NCBI GenBank assembly: GCA_028712075.1
Contig: JAQTQX010000012.1
Location: 62,001 to 126,000, forward strand
DNA from: Desulfuromonadaceae bacterium
GTDB taxonomy: Bacteria; Desulfobacterota; Desulfuromonadia; Geobacterales; Pseudopelobacteraceae
DNA length: 64,000 nt
Reading direction: 5' to 3'
Part shown: positions 26,745 to 34,633 of the stretch, piece after piece
Layout: the number at the start of each line of letters is the position of its first letter
Position numbering within the stretch: the stretch's first letter is position 1
The notes under the pieces: generated by a model
What the model was told of the DNA's origin: nothing
What the model saw: only the letters and a program-made list of their open reading frames with translations
Databases searched by the model: none
Made by a program: the position numbers and the translations under genes

Positions 26745-27936
26745 GGCATACAGCGCCACCGGTTCCTCGGTATCAGGTTCCATTGAGGCCGATTCCGAAC
26801 GACTAGCCGTGCAGCAGCTTAAAGGCAAAGGGCTGCTGCCGCGTGAAGTCACTGAAACAGGGGGCATTGCTGACAAACCGGGAGCTTTATCGCTGCGTCG
26901 CGCCGTCCCGGCAGATCAATTGGCTCTGTTCACACGACGTCTCGCCACGTTGGTGGCGTCCTCCATTCCACTGTTTGAGGCAATGGGCTCCCTCTGCGAA
27001 CAGGAAGAAAACGGGCCGCTCCGCCAATCACTGGTGCGGGTAAAAGAACGTATCGCCGAGGGCGCCGCCCTGTCGCGGGCGCTAGCGGCAGAACCAGCCA
27101 TTTTTGGCGAAAGCTACGTCAGCATGGTGGCCGCCGGAGAGGCAGGCGGTGCTCTCGATGCCGTGCTGGAACGGCTGGCCGATTTTCTTGAGGAGCAGGA
27201 ACAGGTGCGCAGTAAAGTCACCTCCGCACTGGCCTATCCGATCCTGATGGTTTTTGTCGGCAGCGGAGTTATGCTTTTTCTGCTGACGGTCGTTATTCCC
27301 CGTATCGTGACCATCTTTGAGGACAGTAAAGCCGCCCTGCCACTCATCACGATTATCCTGATCAAAGTCAGCCATTTCCTGCAAGGATATTGGTGGATTC
27401 CCACCACCCTGATCATCGTCTCGATTCCCCTCTACCGAAAAGCCATGAAACGGGACGATCTGCGTCTGAAGCGTGACGATCTGCTGCTGCGCCTGCCGCT
27501 GGCCGGTGAGATGCTGCAGCGCCTTATTCTCTCCCGCTTTGCTCGGGTGCTGGGATTGCTGCTCTCCAGCGGGGTGCCGATTATGAAAGCGCTGGAGATT
27601 ACCGGTGAAGTGGTAGTCAACCGTGTTTTTCGCTCGTTTTTGCGTGGCGTAATGGAGGAGGTTGCTCAAGGGGAAAGTCTGTCCGGTAGTCTGAAGAAGA
27701 GCCCACTGTTTCCGCCGCTGCTCGTACATCTGGCCAGTGTCGGAGAGAAAAGCGGCAACCTTGAGGAGATGCTGGTCAAAGCCGGCATTGCCTACGAGCG
27801 AGAGTTCAGTACCCGCCTGACCCGTCTGATGAGCCTTATGGAACCGCTGTTGGTCCTGGCAATGGGGTTTGCTGTCGGCATTGTCGTATTAGCGGTCCTG
27901 CTACCGATCTTTGAGTTAAATCAGTTGATTAAATAA
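26725..27936 (+). CDS. gspF: GspF, type II secretion inner-membrane platform protein
   Basis: The 403-residue protein starts MPTFRYKAYSATG and has two repeated GspF domains, each with an FTRRLATLVASSIPL- or FARVLGLLLSSGVPIMKAL-type segment, and three membrane helices, the last near the C-terminus (VLAMGFAVGIVVLAVLLPIFEL). The start codon lies inside the end of gspE. No gspG, H, I, J or K follows; the next gene is an unrelated methyltransferase 116 bases later. Confidence 0.93.
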   Translation: MPTFRYKAYSATGSSVSGSIEADSERLAVQQLKGKGLLPREVTETGGIADKPGALSLRRAVPADQLALFTRRLATLVASSIPLFEAMGSLCEQEENGPLRQSLVRVKERIAEGAALSRALAAEPAIFGESYVSMVAAGEAGGALDAVLERLADFLEEQEQVRSKVTSALAYPILMVFVGSGVMLFLLTVVIPRIVTIFEDSKAALPLITIILIKVSHFLQGYWWIPTTLIIVSIPLYRKAMKRDDLRLKRDDLLLRLPLAGEMLQRLILSRFARVLGLLLSSGVPIMKALEITGEVVVNRVFRSFLRGVMEEVAQGESLSGSLKKSPLFPPLLVHLASVGEKSGNLEEMLVKAGIAYEREFSTRLTRLMSLMEPLLVLAMGFAVGIVVLAVLLPIFELNQLIK

Positions 27937-28052
27937 GACTGGATGCTGCCGCTTTTCGATTGATCCGATTATTGATTCTATCTGTTCGATGCAGTAAAGG
28001 CGGTATTTCAATCCGCCCATGTTCTCTAAGCTTGAGAGGGAGTGTCATAGCA

Positions 28053-28688
28053 ATGGAAAACATAAAACGTGATTTTGACAAGGTAGCCAGGACCTGGGAT
28101 GAAGAACCAAGACGCATGAAACTGGCGAGTGATGTGGCAGATGGTATTGCCATGAGCATATCTCTTGCTTCCAGCATGGATGCCATGGATTTCGGTTGCG
28201 GTACAGGCCTGCTGACATTGAAACTTCAACCGTTTGTCCGTACTGTAACCGGCATTGACAGCTCTCAGGGTATGCTCGATGTGCTCAAGAACAAGGCTGC
28301 ACATCTGGGTGTTGCTAACGTTACAGCCCTTCACAGAGATCTCGACAAAGGTGATGTATTAGATGGCCGTTTTCATCTCGTCACCAGTAGCATGACTTTT
28401 CATCATGTACAAGATATCCGTAATTTGCTCACTGCGCTCTACAAAATAGTCCTTCCCGGCGGATACATTGCCATTGCAGATCTTGACCTTGATGACGGCA
28501 AATTCCACGAAGACAGTACCGGTGTTTTTCACAATGGATTCGATCGGACCTGGCTACAACACATCTTTTCAGAAGTAGGGTTTAGTGATGTGGTCAGCAG
28601 TACTGCAAGCAGTATCACCAAGCCAGTAGTTGAGGGCGGGACAAGAGAGTTTACTATCTTCCTTATTACCGGCAGAAAAAATGTCTGA
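28053..28688 (+). CDS. Class I SAM-dependent methyltransferase
   Basis: The 211-residue protein has motif I DFGCGTGLLTLKL, an acidic residue in VTGIDSSQGML for the ribose of SAM, and motif IV/V sequence LVTSSMTFHHVQD with LPGGYIAIADLDL. It resembles the UbiE/type 11 methyltransferase group; the substrate is unknown. The ATG at 28053 is preferred because the family fold starts immediately after it. An upstream in-frame extension to 27960 is possible but has no domain match. It is the first gene of the accessory zone next to the type II secretion operon. Confidence 0.85.
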   Translation: MENIKRDFDKVARTWDEEPRRMKLASDVADGIAMSISLASSMDAMDFGCGTGLLTLKLQPFVRTVTGIDSSQGMLDVLKNKAAHLGVANVTALHRDLDKGDVLDGRFHLVTSSMTFHHVQDIRNLLTALYKIVLPGGYIAIADLDLDDGKFHEDSTGVFHNGFDRTWLQHIFSEVGFSDVVSSTASSITKPVVEGGTREFTIFLITGRKNV

Positions 28689-28734
28689 CTGTAATTGTAC
28701 GATTTGTTTCCGGTCCCCAACATCACCTCCCCCA

Positions 28735-28764
28735 CCGGTTTTCCCCTTGACACAAACCCCTTGC
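28735..28764 (+). repeat. Direct repeat copy A of the tRNA-Pro promoter region (30 identical bases)
   Basis: The 30 bases here are identical to 30751-30780, immediately upstream of the tRNA-Pro gene, 2,016 bases away. The repeat includes the -35 hexamer TTGACA. A partly matching acatcacc lies just upstream in both copies, so the duplicated segment was longer. Here the following bases lack a good -10 (tgaaat at the expected spacing) and no tRNA follows, so this copy appears non-functional. Confidence 0.8.
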
Positions 28765-28820
28765 TTGAAATGAAATAGCTCACCGGATCGGTAAAGCCAA
28801 AGGGTTTAAAGTAACATGGA

Positions 28821-29309
28821 TCAATCTCCATCAGCTTTTGATGTTGCTTTCTTACTTGCCGGCTTCTTTTCTGGAGGGGCTTCGAGTGCAGGATCAGCGG
28901 TAGAGTTATCTTTCACGGCAATCTTTGCGTTGAACAGGCACGACAGAAGAAAGCCTGGACTGTTGCTGGACTTGCCAGCATACAAATGGCGCAAGGTACT
29001 CGTTGCCGGTTTAGCTACATCCTTGAGAATATTCTGTATCTCCACTACCGATATCCAGTCTTTGCAGAACAGGCCACTGTTGCTGTTTCCGGAAATTCTG
29101 AAGTCCAGTAATACCAGACATTCAGCATGATCCCGTTGCAGTTTGCCGTCGCACTCCATGATTGCCGCACTTTCTTCCCATTCTTCCTGCTGATCCTCAT
29201 TCAGATGGTTCAGCAGTTCTTCTCCGATTTCATCCCTGTGTGCCCCCAGAAACAAAAATGGCCCCGAAGGGCTTTGATGAATATGGAGATCAACAAAAAA
29301 GGCCTCCAT
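28821..29309 (-). CDS. Hypothetical protein with a Lys/Ala-rich C-terminal tail
   Basis: The 162-residue protein is not recognised. It begins MEAFFVDLHIHQSPSGPF and has an acidic helix (EEWEESAAIMECDGKL). A short region reads as beta-rich (HAECLVLLDFRISGN), and the tail is PPEKKPASKKATSKAD, like a charged disordered end of a DNA- or RNA-contacting protein. There is no signal peptide or membrane segment. The ribosome site is poor. It lies in the zone between the two copies of the tRNA promoter repeat. Confidence 0.55.
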   Translation of the reverse strand: MEAFFVDLHIHQSPSGPFLFLGAHRDEIGEELLNHLNEDQQEEWEESAAIMECDGKLQRDHAECLVLLDFRISGNSNSGLFCKDWISVVEIQNILKDVAKPATSTLRHLYAGKSSNSPGFLLSCLFNAKIAVKDNSTADPALEAPPEKKPASKKATSKADGD

Positions 29310-29350
29310 TTCTGGAAGCCCGTTCGTTCTTGATAGTATGTCGGAATATT

Positions 29351-29482
29351 TTACGCTGACTTCCGTTTTCTCCAGAAGGCAGGTCCTGCAATGCCGCCAC
29401 CAAGGAGGAGCATTGTGGATGGTTCTGGGACGGGGGGCACCATAGACATGAATATTTGCACCAGTTGCCTTATCTCACCCAT
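29351..29482 (-). pseudogene. Remnant carrying a complete PEP-CTERM sorting tail
   Basis: A short minus-strand frame ends VPPVPEPSTMLLLGGGIA, GPAFWRKRKSA and a stop. This is a full PEP-CTERM signal: the PEP motif, a hydrophobic segment and a basic tail. The preceding codons (MGEIRQLVQIFMSM) do not resemble a secreted protein and there is no ribosome site or signal peptide, so I read it as the 3' end of a lost exosortase-substrate gene. It is divergent from the intact PEP-CTERM gene at 29656. The rest of the 29310-29655 gap is AT-rich, with a possible but poor promoter near 29581-29611. Confidence 0.7.
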
Positions 29483-29655
29483 GATTAACATAAATAACAA
29501 GTTGTGACTGTCGGAATATCTTACAATAATTAAGTTGCGTATACTTATAGAAATTGTAATTAACCAGCAATATTAGATTGTTTACATTCAGGTATTTATT
29601 TTGCATATAAATTACTGTTTTGAAAAAAAACACTGGGAGAGGAGAAACGTCAAGT

Positions 29656-30591
29656 ATGAGAGGGAAAATTAGGAGAGTGATGTTAGCAGTGGCGAGCATC
29701 AGCTTGCTTGCATCGGTGGATGCGTATGCATTTTCGGGAACGGTAGGACTTGAAGTGGGTGGAGGGGCCGGTTTTGGATTCAAGCCGGGTGGAGCTTCTC
29801 AATTTTTTCTCAGTGCGCCATCGTACCATAACGATATCAACAATCCGGCATCGGGCACTGTTCTTACCAACAGCACGCTAGGAAACTGGAACGACACCTG
29901 GAGAGATACGTATGGTAACATGGCCACATATTCTGGTTTCGCCGAATCATCAGCCAAATCGAGCTTCGGATCTCTCGGGGTACATGCGTATGCAGTCGTT
30001 AGTGAAAAAGATGCATCCACAAATACGCCTAATAATTATTATGACTGGGAGACTAACGCTTCATCAGCTGCAGCGTTTTATGATGTATGGAATGTCAATG
30101 CGGGTGCAGTCAACGGCTCTACCGGAACATTGACGGTCCATATCGACCTGGAAGGGTCCGGCACCGATTCGTGGGACAATCATGTTGCCGAGCTTTCAAT
30201 GGGTCTGGTTAACTACGGCCACGGCGGCACAGTAAGCACCGGTCCCCTGAGAACTGAGCGGGCGGGCGGATACGACCTGACCATACCGTTTCTGTACGGA
30301 GCGAATAATAACATATCGATGTCTATGATCGCAGGAGTGAGCAGTTTTAATCGGTATTCAGGCGGTGGCGTCGCATCGGTCCTTGACTTTTACGATACCG
30401 CTACCATATCCGGATTGACCTTCAAAGATGAACAGGGCGGAATTATTTCCGACTATTCAATGATAACCGGCTCAGGATATAACTATTTGCCATCTGCAGA
30501 ACCCGTCCCCGAACCCGGAACAATAGCGCTTCTTGGTCTTGGCATGGCTGGTCTCGCCATCTACGGCAAGCGCCGCCAGAAAAAAGCATAG
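29656..30591 (+). CDS. PEP-CTERM sorting-domain secreted protein
   Basis: The 311-residue protein has a signal peptide (MRGKIRRVMLAVASISLLAS...AYA) and ends in a PEP-CTERM signal: VPEPGTIALLGLGMAGLAIYG then KRRQKKA. The exosortase/XrtA system, encoded elsewhere, should process it for display or release. The central region is Ser/Gly/Asn-rich and beta-like, with no catalytic motif I recognise. I prefer the ATG at 29656 over an in-frame TTG at 29620; a GGAGAGGAG site lies upstream. It is followed by a clear terminator and is a single-gene unit. Confidence 0.85.
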   Translation: MRGKIRRVMLAVASISLLASVDAYAFSGTVGLEVGGGAGFGFKPGGASQFFLSAPSYHNDINNPASGTVLTNSTLGNWNDTWRDTYGNMATYSGFAESSAKSSFGSLGVHAYAVVSEKDASTNTPNNYYDWETNASSAAAFYDVWNVNAGAVNGSTGTLTVHIDLEGSGTDSWDNHVAELSMGLVNYGHGGTVSTGPLRTERAGGYDLTIPFLYGANNNISMSMIAGVSSFNRYSGGGVASVLDFYDTATISGLTFKDEQGGIISDYSMITGSGYNYLPSAEPVPEPGTIALLGLGMAGLAIYGKRRQKKA

Positions 30592-30619
30592 TTTTAAAGT
30601 ACATAGAATTTACGAAAAG

Positions 30620-30648
30620 GGCGTTGCTTTCGGGCGGCGCCTTTTTTT
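30620..30648 (+). terminator. Rho-independent terminator after the PEP-CTERM gene
   Basis: An 8-bp stem (ggcgttgc / gcggcgcc, two G-T pairs) with a 6-nt loop is followed by seven Ts. It lies 28 bases after the stop codon of the PEP-CTERM gene. Confidence 0.85.
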
Positions 30649-30762
30649 GTCGGGAAAATTTACAGTTTCAGATTGTCTCCCCGCTGTTTTTACTGGATAA
30701 GGTGTTTTGGTGTAAAGAATTCAGACACGCCCACATCACCGTCACGTCCTCCGGTTTTCCCC

Positions 30763-30792
30763 TTGACACAAACCCCTTGCCGGTGCTAGATA
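30763..30792 (+). promoter_or_regulatory. Promoter of tRNA-Pro, also repeat copy B (30751-30780)
   Basis: TTGACA at 30763-30768 and TAGATA at 30787-30792 are separated by 18 bases, and the tRNA gene starts 11 bases after the -10. The segment 30751-30780 is an exact 30-base direct repeat of 28735-28764. Confidence 0.8.
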
Positions 30793-30802
30793 AAAACTTC
30801 TT

Positions 30803-30879
30803 CGGGATGTAGCGCAGCCTGGTAGCGCACCTGCTTCGGGAGCAGGGGGTCGCTAGTTCAAATCTAGTCATCCCGACCA
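30803..30879 (+). tRNA. tRNA-Pro (anticodon CGG)
   Basis: The 77-base gene folds as a normal cloverleaf. The acceptor stem is cgggatg / catcccg with discriminator A and an encoded CCA. The anticodon stem-loop is cctgc-ttcggga-gcagg, giving anticodon CGG for codon CCG. The T arm carries gttcaaatc. A strong promoter lies immediately upstream and a terminator downstream. The sequences beyond it look like eroded accessory DNA. Confidence 0.95.
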
Positions 30880-30889
30880 GCAAATACAG

Positions 30890-30919
30890 GGACTTAGCCA
30901 ATATTGGTTAAGTCCTTTT
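30890..30919 (+). terminator. Terminator of the tRNA-Pro gene
   Basis: An 11-bp hairpin (ggacttagcca / tggttaagtcc, one G-T pair) with a 4-nt loop is followed by ttttc. It begins 11 bases after the tRNA end. Confidence 0.8.
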
Positions 30920-30969
30920 CTATTTATTGGTGTAGTAGATGGTGTAATTAAATTTTGCAGGAGTTACTT

Positions 30970-31086
30970 TTGGAAACATTGCTGCAACAGCTTCAAGAAT
31001 CATTACTGACCAACGCCAGGCCGGTGCAGGCAGCGTTTCACTTGTATGAGGTAGTGTGTACAATGCAGGTTACGACGACGAGCTGA
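30970..31086 (+). CDS. Possible 38-residue small protein (weak)
   Basis: A TTG-started frame with AGGAG about seven bases upstream encodes a short peptide beginning METLLQQLQESLLTNARPV and ending QVTTTS. No family is recognised. It lies just beyond the tRNA terminator in eroded DNA, so it may be a remnant rather than a gene. The rest of 30920-31154 shows no other feature I can support. Confidence 0.2.
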   Translation: METLLQQLQESLLTNARPVQAAFHLYEVVCTMQVTTTS

Positions 31087-31154
31087 TACACAGGCACTGG
31101 CGGATATTGTGTCATGAGCCAGATCCAGTATTCGCTTTTTGGGCGTGAACTGAA

Positions 31155-31182
31155 AAGGCCACCTCGTTATGTAGGTAGCCTT
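31155..31182 (-). terminator. Hairpin terminator after the recombinase-like small gene
   Basis: Read on the minus strand, a 10-bp stem with one mismatch (aaggctacct / aggtggcctt) and an 8-nt loop ends in four Ts, starting about five bases after the stop of the gene at 31187. It is the expected terminator for that gene. Confidence 0.65.
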
Positions 31183-31186
31183 TCGT

Positions 31187-31516
31187 TTAATCTGAGCAAT
31201 GGGTTTCTTGCGATATGGCACAATCAATAGCGTCGTCAACTTCTAACGCTTCATGGATATCGGAAGCATATTTATAATCACGTATCCGTTTCAGGCAATG
31301 AGATACAGACTTTGCCGACCACGCAACTTTTCCGCGAGCTGACTTGACACCCGCTGCATTGAGTGATTCTGCAATTTGCTTATACGTCTTGCGCACTGGA
31401 TGCGGGCCGGAATGCCTTTGAATATTATCAGCAACATGAAGTGCAAATAAAAGTAATTTGGTTTGTCTGTCGCTGTTACTTTTTGGCTGTATGGTCTTTC
31501 TGCCGGTATCAGGCAC
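31187..31516 (-). CDS. Small protein resembling the helical part of a site-specific recombinase
   Basis: The 109-residue protein contains KTYKQIAESLNAAGVKSARG followed by KVAWSAKSVSHCLKRI. This resembles the recombinase-domain pattern of large serine recombinases (an IAxxLNxxGxxxxRGxxWxxxxVxxxLxR type of motif). The catalytic N-terminal domain is absent, so it is either a separate small DNA-binding protein or a remnant of an integration gene. It has its own terminator and lies about 300 bases beyond tRNA-Pro, a common integration site. Confidence 0.5.
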   Translation of the reverse strand: MPDTGRKTIQPKSNSDRQTKLLLFALHVADNIQRHSGPHPVRKTYKQIAESLNAAGVKSARGKVAWSAKSVSHCLKRIRDYKYASDIHEALEVDDAIDCAISQETHCSD

Positions 31517-31542
31517 AGGCTTAACCTTTCAGCACCGGCATT

Positions 31543-32089
31543 TCACAGCCCTTTGCTACAAATTCTGCCTTTGTCATGGATGCTCCCTTTAAAAATGATA
31601 TTTGGCAAATACTGCCAGCGCCCTTGACAATACCATAAATGAAATAAGATTACAGCGGGGATATCGGGTTTTCTGAGGATATTATATTCAGCCGTGATAA
31701 TCACCACAGAATTCAACGAATGAGACGACATCGGCTTGGCAATATAGTAACCCTGTGCAGTATCGCATCCCATGGTATTCAAGGTATCCCAATCCTGCCC
31801 CCTCGGCAACGCTCTTGCCCCGCAGCTTGTGCGCCATTTCTATGCTCGACTTGACAATGATGCATAGCGCCTGATTAGTAGCGAAGTCATTCACAAAAGA
31901 CTGGTAGAACCTCAGTTCGGTGAAAGCGATACGCGTGAGTTGTCGCATACTGGCATAACAGGTACCGTAATTGTCGATGGAAAGACCGAAATCGTGTGCC
32001 CTGCGTGGCAACCCGAAAATTCCACCATGAGCTTCGGTCGTTTTCCCCTCACCTACCGGTCGACCGCCTGTTCGTTCGTCACAGACCAT
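31543..32089 (-). pseudogene. Frameshifted remnant of an EAL-domain (c-di-GMP phosphodiesterase) gene
   Basis: One minus-strand frame reads FGLSIDNYGTCYASMRQL, later FYQSFVNDF and KSSIEMAHKLRGKSVAEGA. These match the second half of an EAL domain (SIDDFGTGYSS..., D/SFV.D, A..L...VVAEGVE). After SVAEGA, near 31795, the match shifts to another frame: QDWDTLNTMGCDTAQGYYIA then KPMS, the normal EAL end. The first half of the domain, including the EAL motif, is missing upstream, and some catalytic-loop residues are altered (GTC for GTG). I read it as a decayed gene. Confidence 0.75.
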
Positions 32090-32229
32090 GCTATTCTCTG
32101 CAAGGGAAGAGAGTCCAAGACGCCATCAAGGAGATGACTCCGAAACTAAGTGGTTGGATATCCTGCATAGCACATAGGTCAAAGTATCCCAGCGTCCTCA
32201 TTCAGAGGTTTGTCCGCTATGCTGTGCAC

Positions 32230-32258
32230 AAAAAAAGGCCGACGCTTACGCGCCGGCC
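32230..32258 (-). terminator. Rho-independent terminator of the OmcB-type conduit operon
   Basis: On the minus strand ggccggcg and cgtcggcc pair (one mismatch) around a 6-nt loop and are followed by seven Ts. It lies 57 bases beyond the stop of the outer-membrane cytochrome gene. Confidence 0.85.
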
Positions 32259-32314
32259 AATGAAAGTCGAGCAATTGGTGAGGAAGTCGCCTCCCTCACC
32301 GGATACTGTGAAGA

Positions 32315-34606
32315 TTAGTATGTTACCGGACGGATGATCTGCTTGTTCATGCTTGTTCCGCCACCCTGAGCAGCATTGTGGTCATAGCAACCACCCCAGG
32401 TTCCAACAGCATCAGGGGTTGTTGCGCCGCCATCAACAGAGAGACCTTTGATGCCTGTTGATGCTGCAGGCCATGTTGCATTGGTAGCCTTCTGAACAGT
32501 CCCATCGATTTCTGTGAAGTTACCGAGGGTGTAGCAACCGGCGCCCACTGAACCAGCAGCGTTTCCTGCCTGCTGCTCCCAGTTGGTGTCGTTGTTAACG
32601 CCACCTGTCATGAAGGTTTTAGAGTTTACAGTTATTTCGGTACCACCAGTGATACCACCATTAGTACCCGGTACGTACATTACGTTACCAAGACCTGGCA
32701 AGAAGCGCTCATGCTTGGTGGTGTTGCCCATGCCGTCTGTGTAGGTGTTCACCTTGGAACCATGGATACCACCGTAGCCGTTGTCAAGACCGGAGTTGTG
32801 GCAGTTTGCACACTGGATGCCGAATATTGCGTTCATGTCAGGTGCGTTTTCGCCAGTTAACAAGTACTGTGGCTCGCCTTCAAGACGGTTGATGAACTTG
32901 TTAACGCCTGATACGTATGAGGATGTGTTGGTACCTGTTGTGTAGCCATTGAACGACAGGGTGTTACCGGAGCCGTTGCAACGACCACCATACGCATATT
33001 CACCAGCGTGTGATTGACCAGCATTTTGCTGGAATGCGCTGCCGTATTTGGTGAAGGCGTGGCAGTTGAAGCAGATCAGCAGGTTGTCTGTTGAGTTGAT
33101 GTTGGTGACAACTTTTGCTGCACTGATTGTATAGGTGTTCTGGACGTGGCGTGCATCTGTACCACTGGTGTTACGCAGCATGTACTCATTCTGTGAACCG
33201 TGAGCACCGATGGCAACTGTTGTTGCAGTACCGTCCATATTTGTTGCGGAGCCAACTTTGTACTGACCTACAGTATGGCAGTCGCCGCAATGGAGGGTTG
33301 AATCGTCACCCAGTGGCAGTGAACCGGTACGGCCGTCCAGTGACTGAGCTACATTTGTTTCGCCACCAGCATTCTCAAGCGGTACGTACAGCTGGTTGAA
33401 TGCTGAACCCTGTAGTACGGTTTTTGCCAGTGCTGCATCCAGGTTAGCATTTGGTAAACCAGTCAAAGAGTTGTTGTTATCGTGCATGGTGGAACGTTTA
33501 CCAGGCAGTGTTGCTGAAGAGTTGGCTGAGAAGGCAGCTACGCCAGCAATCTGACGAGCGCCGGCTGCTACAGTACGGCCCGTGTATCTCTTACCTTTTA
33601 CTGCGTGGTGCGATGCATTGCCTGTGTCGAACTGTCCACTGACATCAACAACTGCCGGGCGGAGCATCTTGTCGTAACGGTTGGAGATGGTGTCGCCGAA
33701 GGGGTTGGTGGCAGATGCAGTTTTTCCAGCTGCATTGATACCTTTTGTATTGATGTAATACTGAATGGACTTACTTGTTGTTGATGTTGCACCATCCGCA
33801 TCATGGCAAGTCATGCAGAAGTTGTCCATGGTGGTGTGGTTTGGCGCAGCCGGGTCCCACTGCATGTCGGCATCTGTATCAGCATTACGTAGGTGAGTTT
33901 TGTTGTCTGCCATATGCTTGGTTGTATCGATAACAACCGCACCATTTACGACGGTACCTTCCAGATGGCAGGCGGCGCAGTGGGCGGAGTTAAGGGTTAC
34001 ACCGGTTACGTGATGTGACCATTTAGCAAACTCACCGGTAATCGCACGGACACCGTTATTGTCGTTGACAAGACCCGCTCCATGCTGCGGTGCGGCTACT
34101 GAATGGCACGCTACGCAATCTTCAGTGACTGGACCCTGTGCCGCATGGACACTTTGATTACCATTTTTGGTATGGCACGGTGCACACTTCGCGACAAAGC
34201 CTTCAGTTTTTGCCACAGCGAAAAGAGCGGTAAGGTCCTGGCCGTTTGCGTACGCAGGAATATGGCACTGAATGCATCTGTCTCCGGCCAGTGGATTTGG
34301 CCATTCAAACGTTCCCTTACCATGATGCTGGGATCCGCCGCCATGGCATCCCTGGCATCCGGTAGCATGTGCGGAATTTATCGGATTATGTGATGCTGTT
34401 AGATAATCAGAATAAATGCCTGTCCCCGATGTGTGATCAACTCCAGTCGCATGACAGGCTGAGGCCGTACACGTACCCTCACCAACAGTTGCTACACTCC
34501 CGGTGCTTCCCTCTCTACTGTCTTTACTGTCCGAACCGCAACCGTTTAGCAGTGCAGCCAAGGCAAATGCAGCCAACATCACAAAACTGATTTTTCTGTT
34601 ACGCAT
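32315..34606 (-). CDS. Large outer-surface multiheme cytochrome lipoprotein (OmcB/OmcC-like)
   Basis: The 763-residue protein has a signal peptide with lipobox (AALLNGCGSD). I count nine CXXCH sites (CQGCH, CIQCH, CAPCH, CVACH, CAACH, CMTCH, CGDCH, CFNCH, CANCH) plus one early CTASACH (CX4CH). The sequence just before the first haem site (VATVGEGTCTASACH) resembles the start of Geobacter OmcB. The last 150 residues hold no haem motif, only two cysteines (GCYTLGN, GGCYDHN). It is the third gene of a porin, periplasmic cytochrome, outer cytochrome unit. The role is delivery of electrons to extracellular acceptors such as Fe(III). A strong AGGAGG precedes the ATG. OmcB itself is reported with about twelve haems, so this is a relative rather than the same protein. 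Confidence 0.85.
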   Translation of the reverse strand: MRNRKISFVMLAAFALAALLNGCGSDSKDSREGSTGSVATVGEGTCTASACHATGVDHTSGTGIYSDYLTASHNPINSAHATGCQGCHGGGSQHHGKGTFEWPNPLAGDRCIQCHIPAYANGQDLTALFAVAKTEGFVAKCAPCHTKNGNQSVHAAQGPVTEDCVACHSVAAPQHGAGLVNDNNGVRAITGEFAKWSHHVTGVTLNSAHCAACHLEGTVVNGAVVIDTTKHMADNKTHLRNADTDADMQWDPAAPNHTTMDNFCMTCHDADGATSTTSKSIQYYINTKGINAAGKTASATNPFGDTISNRYDKMLRPAVVDVSGQFDTGNASHHAVKGKRYTGRTVAAGARQIAGVAAFSANSSATLPGKRSTMHDNNNSLTGLPNANLDAALAKTVLQGSAFNQLYVPLENAGGETNVAQSLDGRTGSLPLGDDSTLHCGDCHTVGQYKVGSATNMDGTATTVAIGAHGSQNEYMLRNTSGTDARHVQNTYTISAAKVVTNINSTDNLLICFNCHAFTKYGSAFQQNAGQSHAGEYAYGGRCNGSGNTLSFNGYTTGTNTSSYVSGVNKFINRLEGEPQYLLTGENAPDMNAIFGIQCANCHNSGLDNGYGGIHGSKVNTYTDGMGNTTKHERFLPGLGNVMYVPGTNGGITGGTEITVNSKTFMTGGVNNDTNWEQQAGNAAGSVGAGCYTLGNFTEIDGTVQKATNATWPAASTGIKGLSVDGGATTPDAVGTWGGCYDHNAAQGGGTSMNKQIIRPVTY

Positions 34607-34633
34607 AGATAGTCCTCCTGAGTTTGTTTTTCT

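Noticed and set aside
30668-30901. Minus-strand frame running through the tRNA-Pro gene, sharing KGFVSRGKP with a frame at 28529-28831
   Set aside because: The shared peptide comes only from the duplicated 30-bp tRNA promoter region; both frames are antisense or shadow sequence with no ribosome site.
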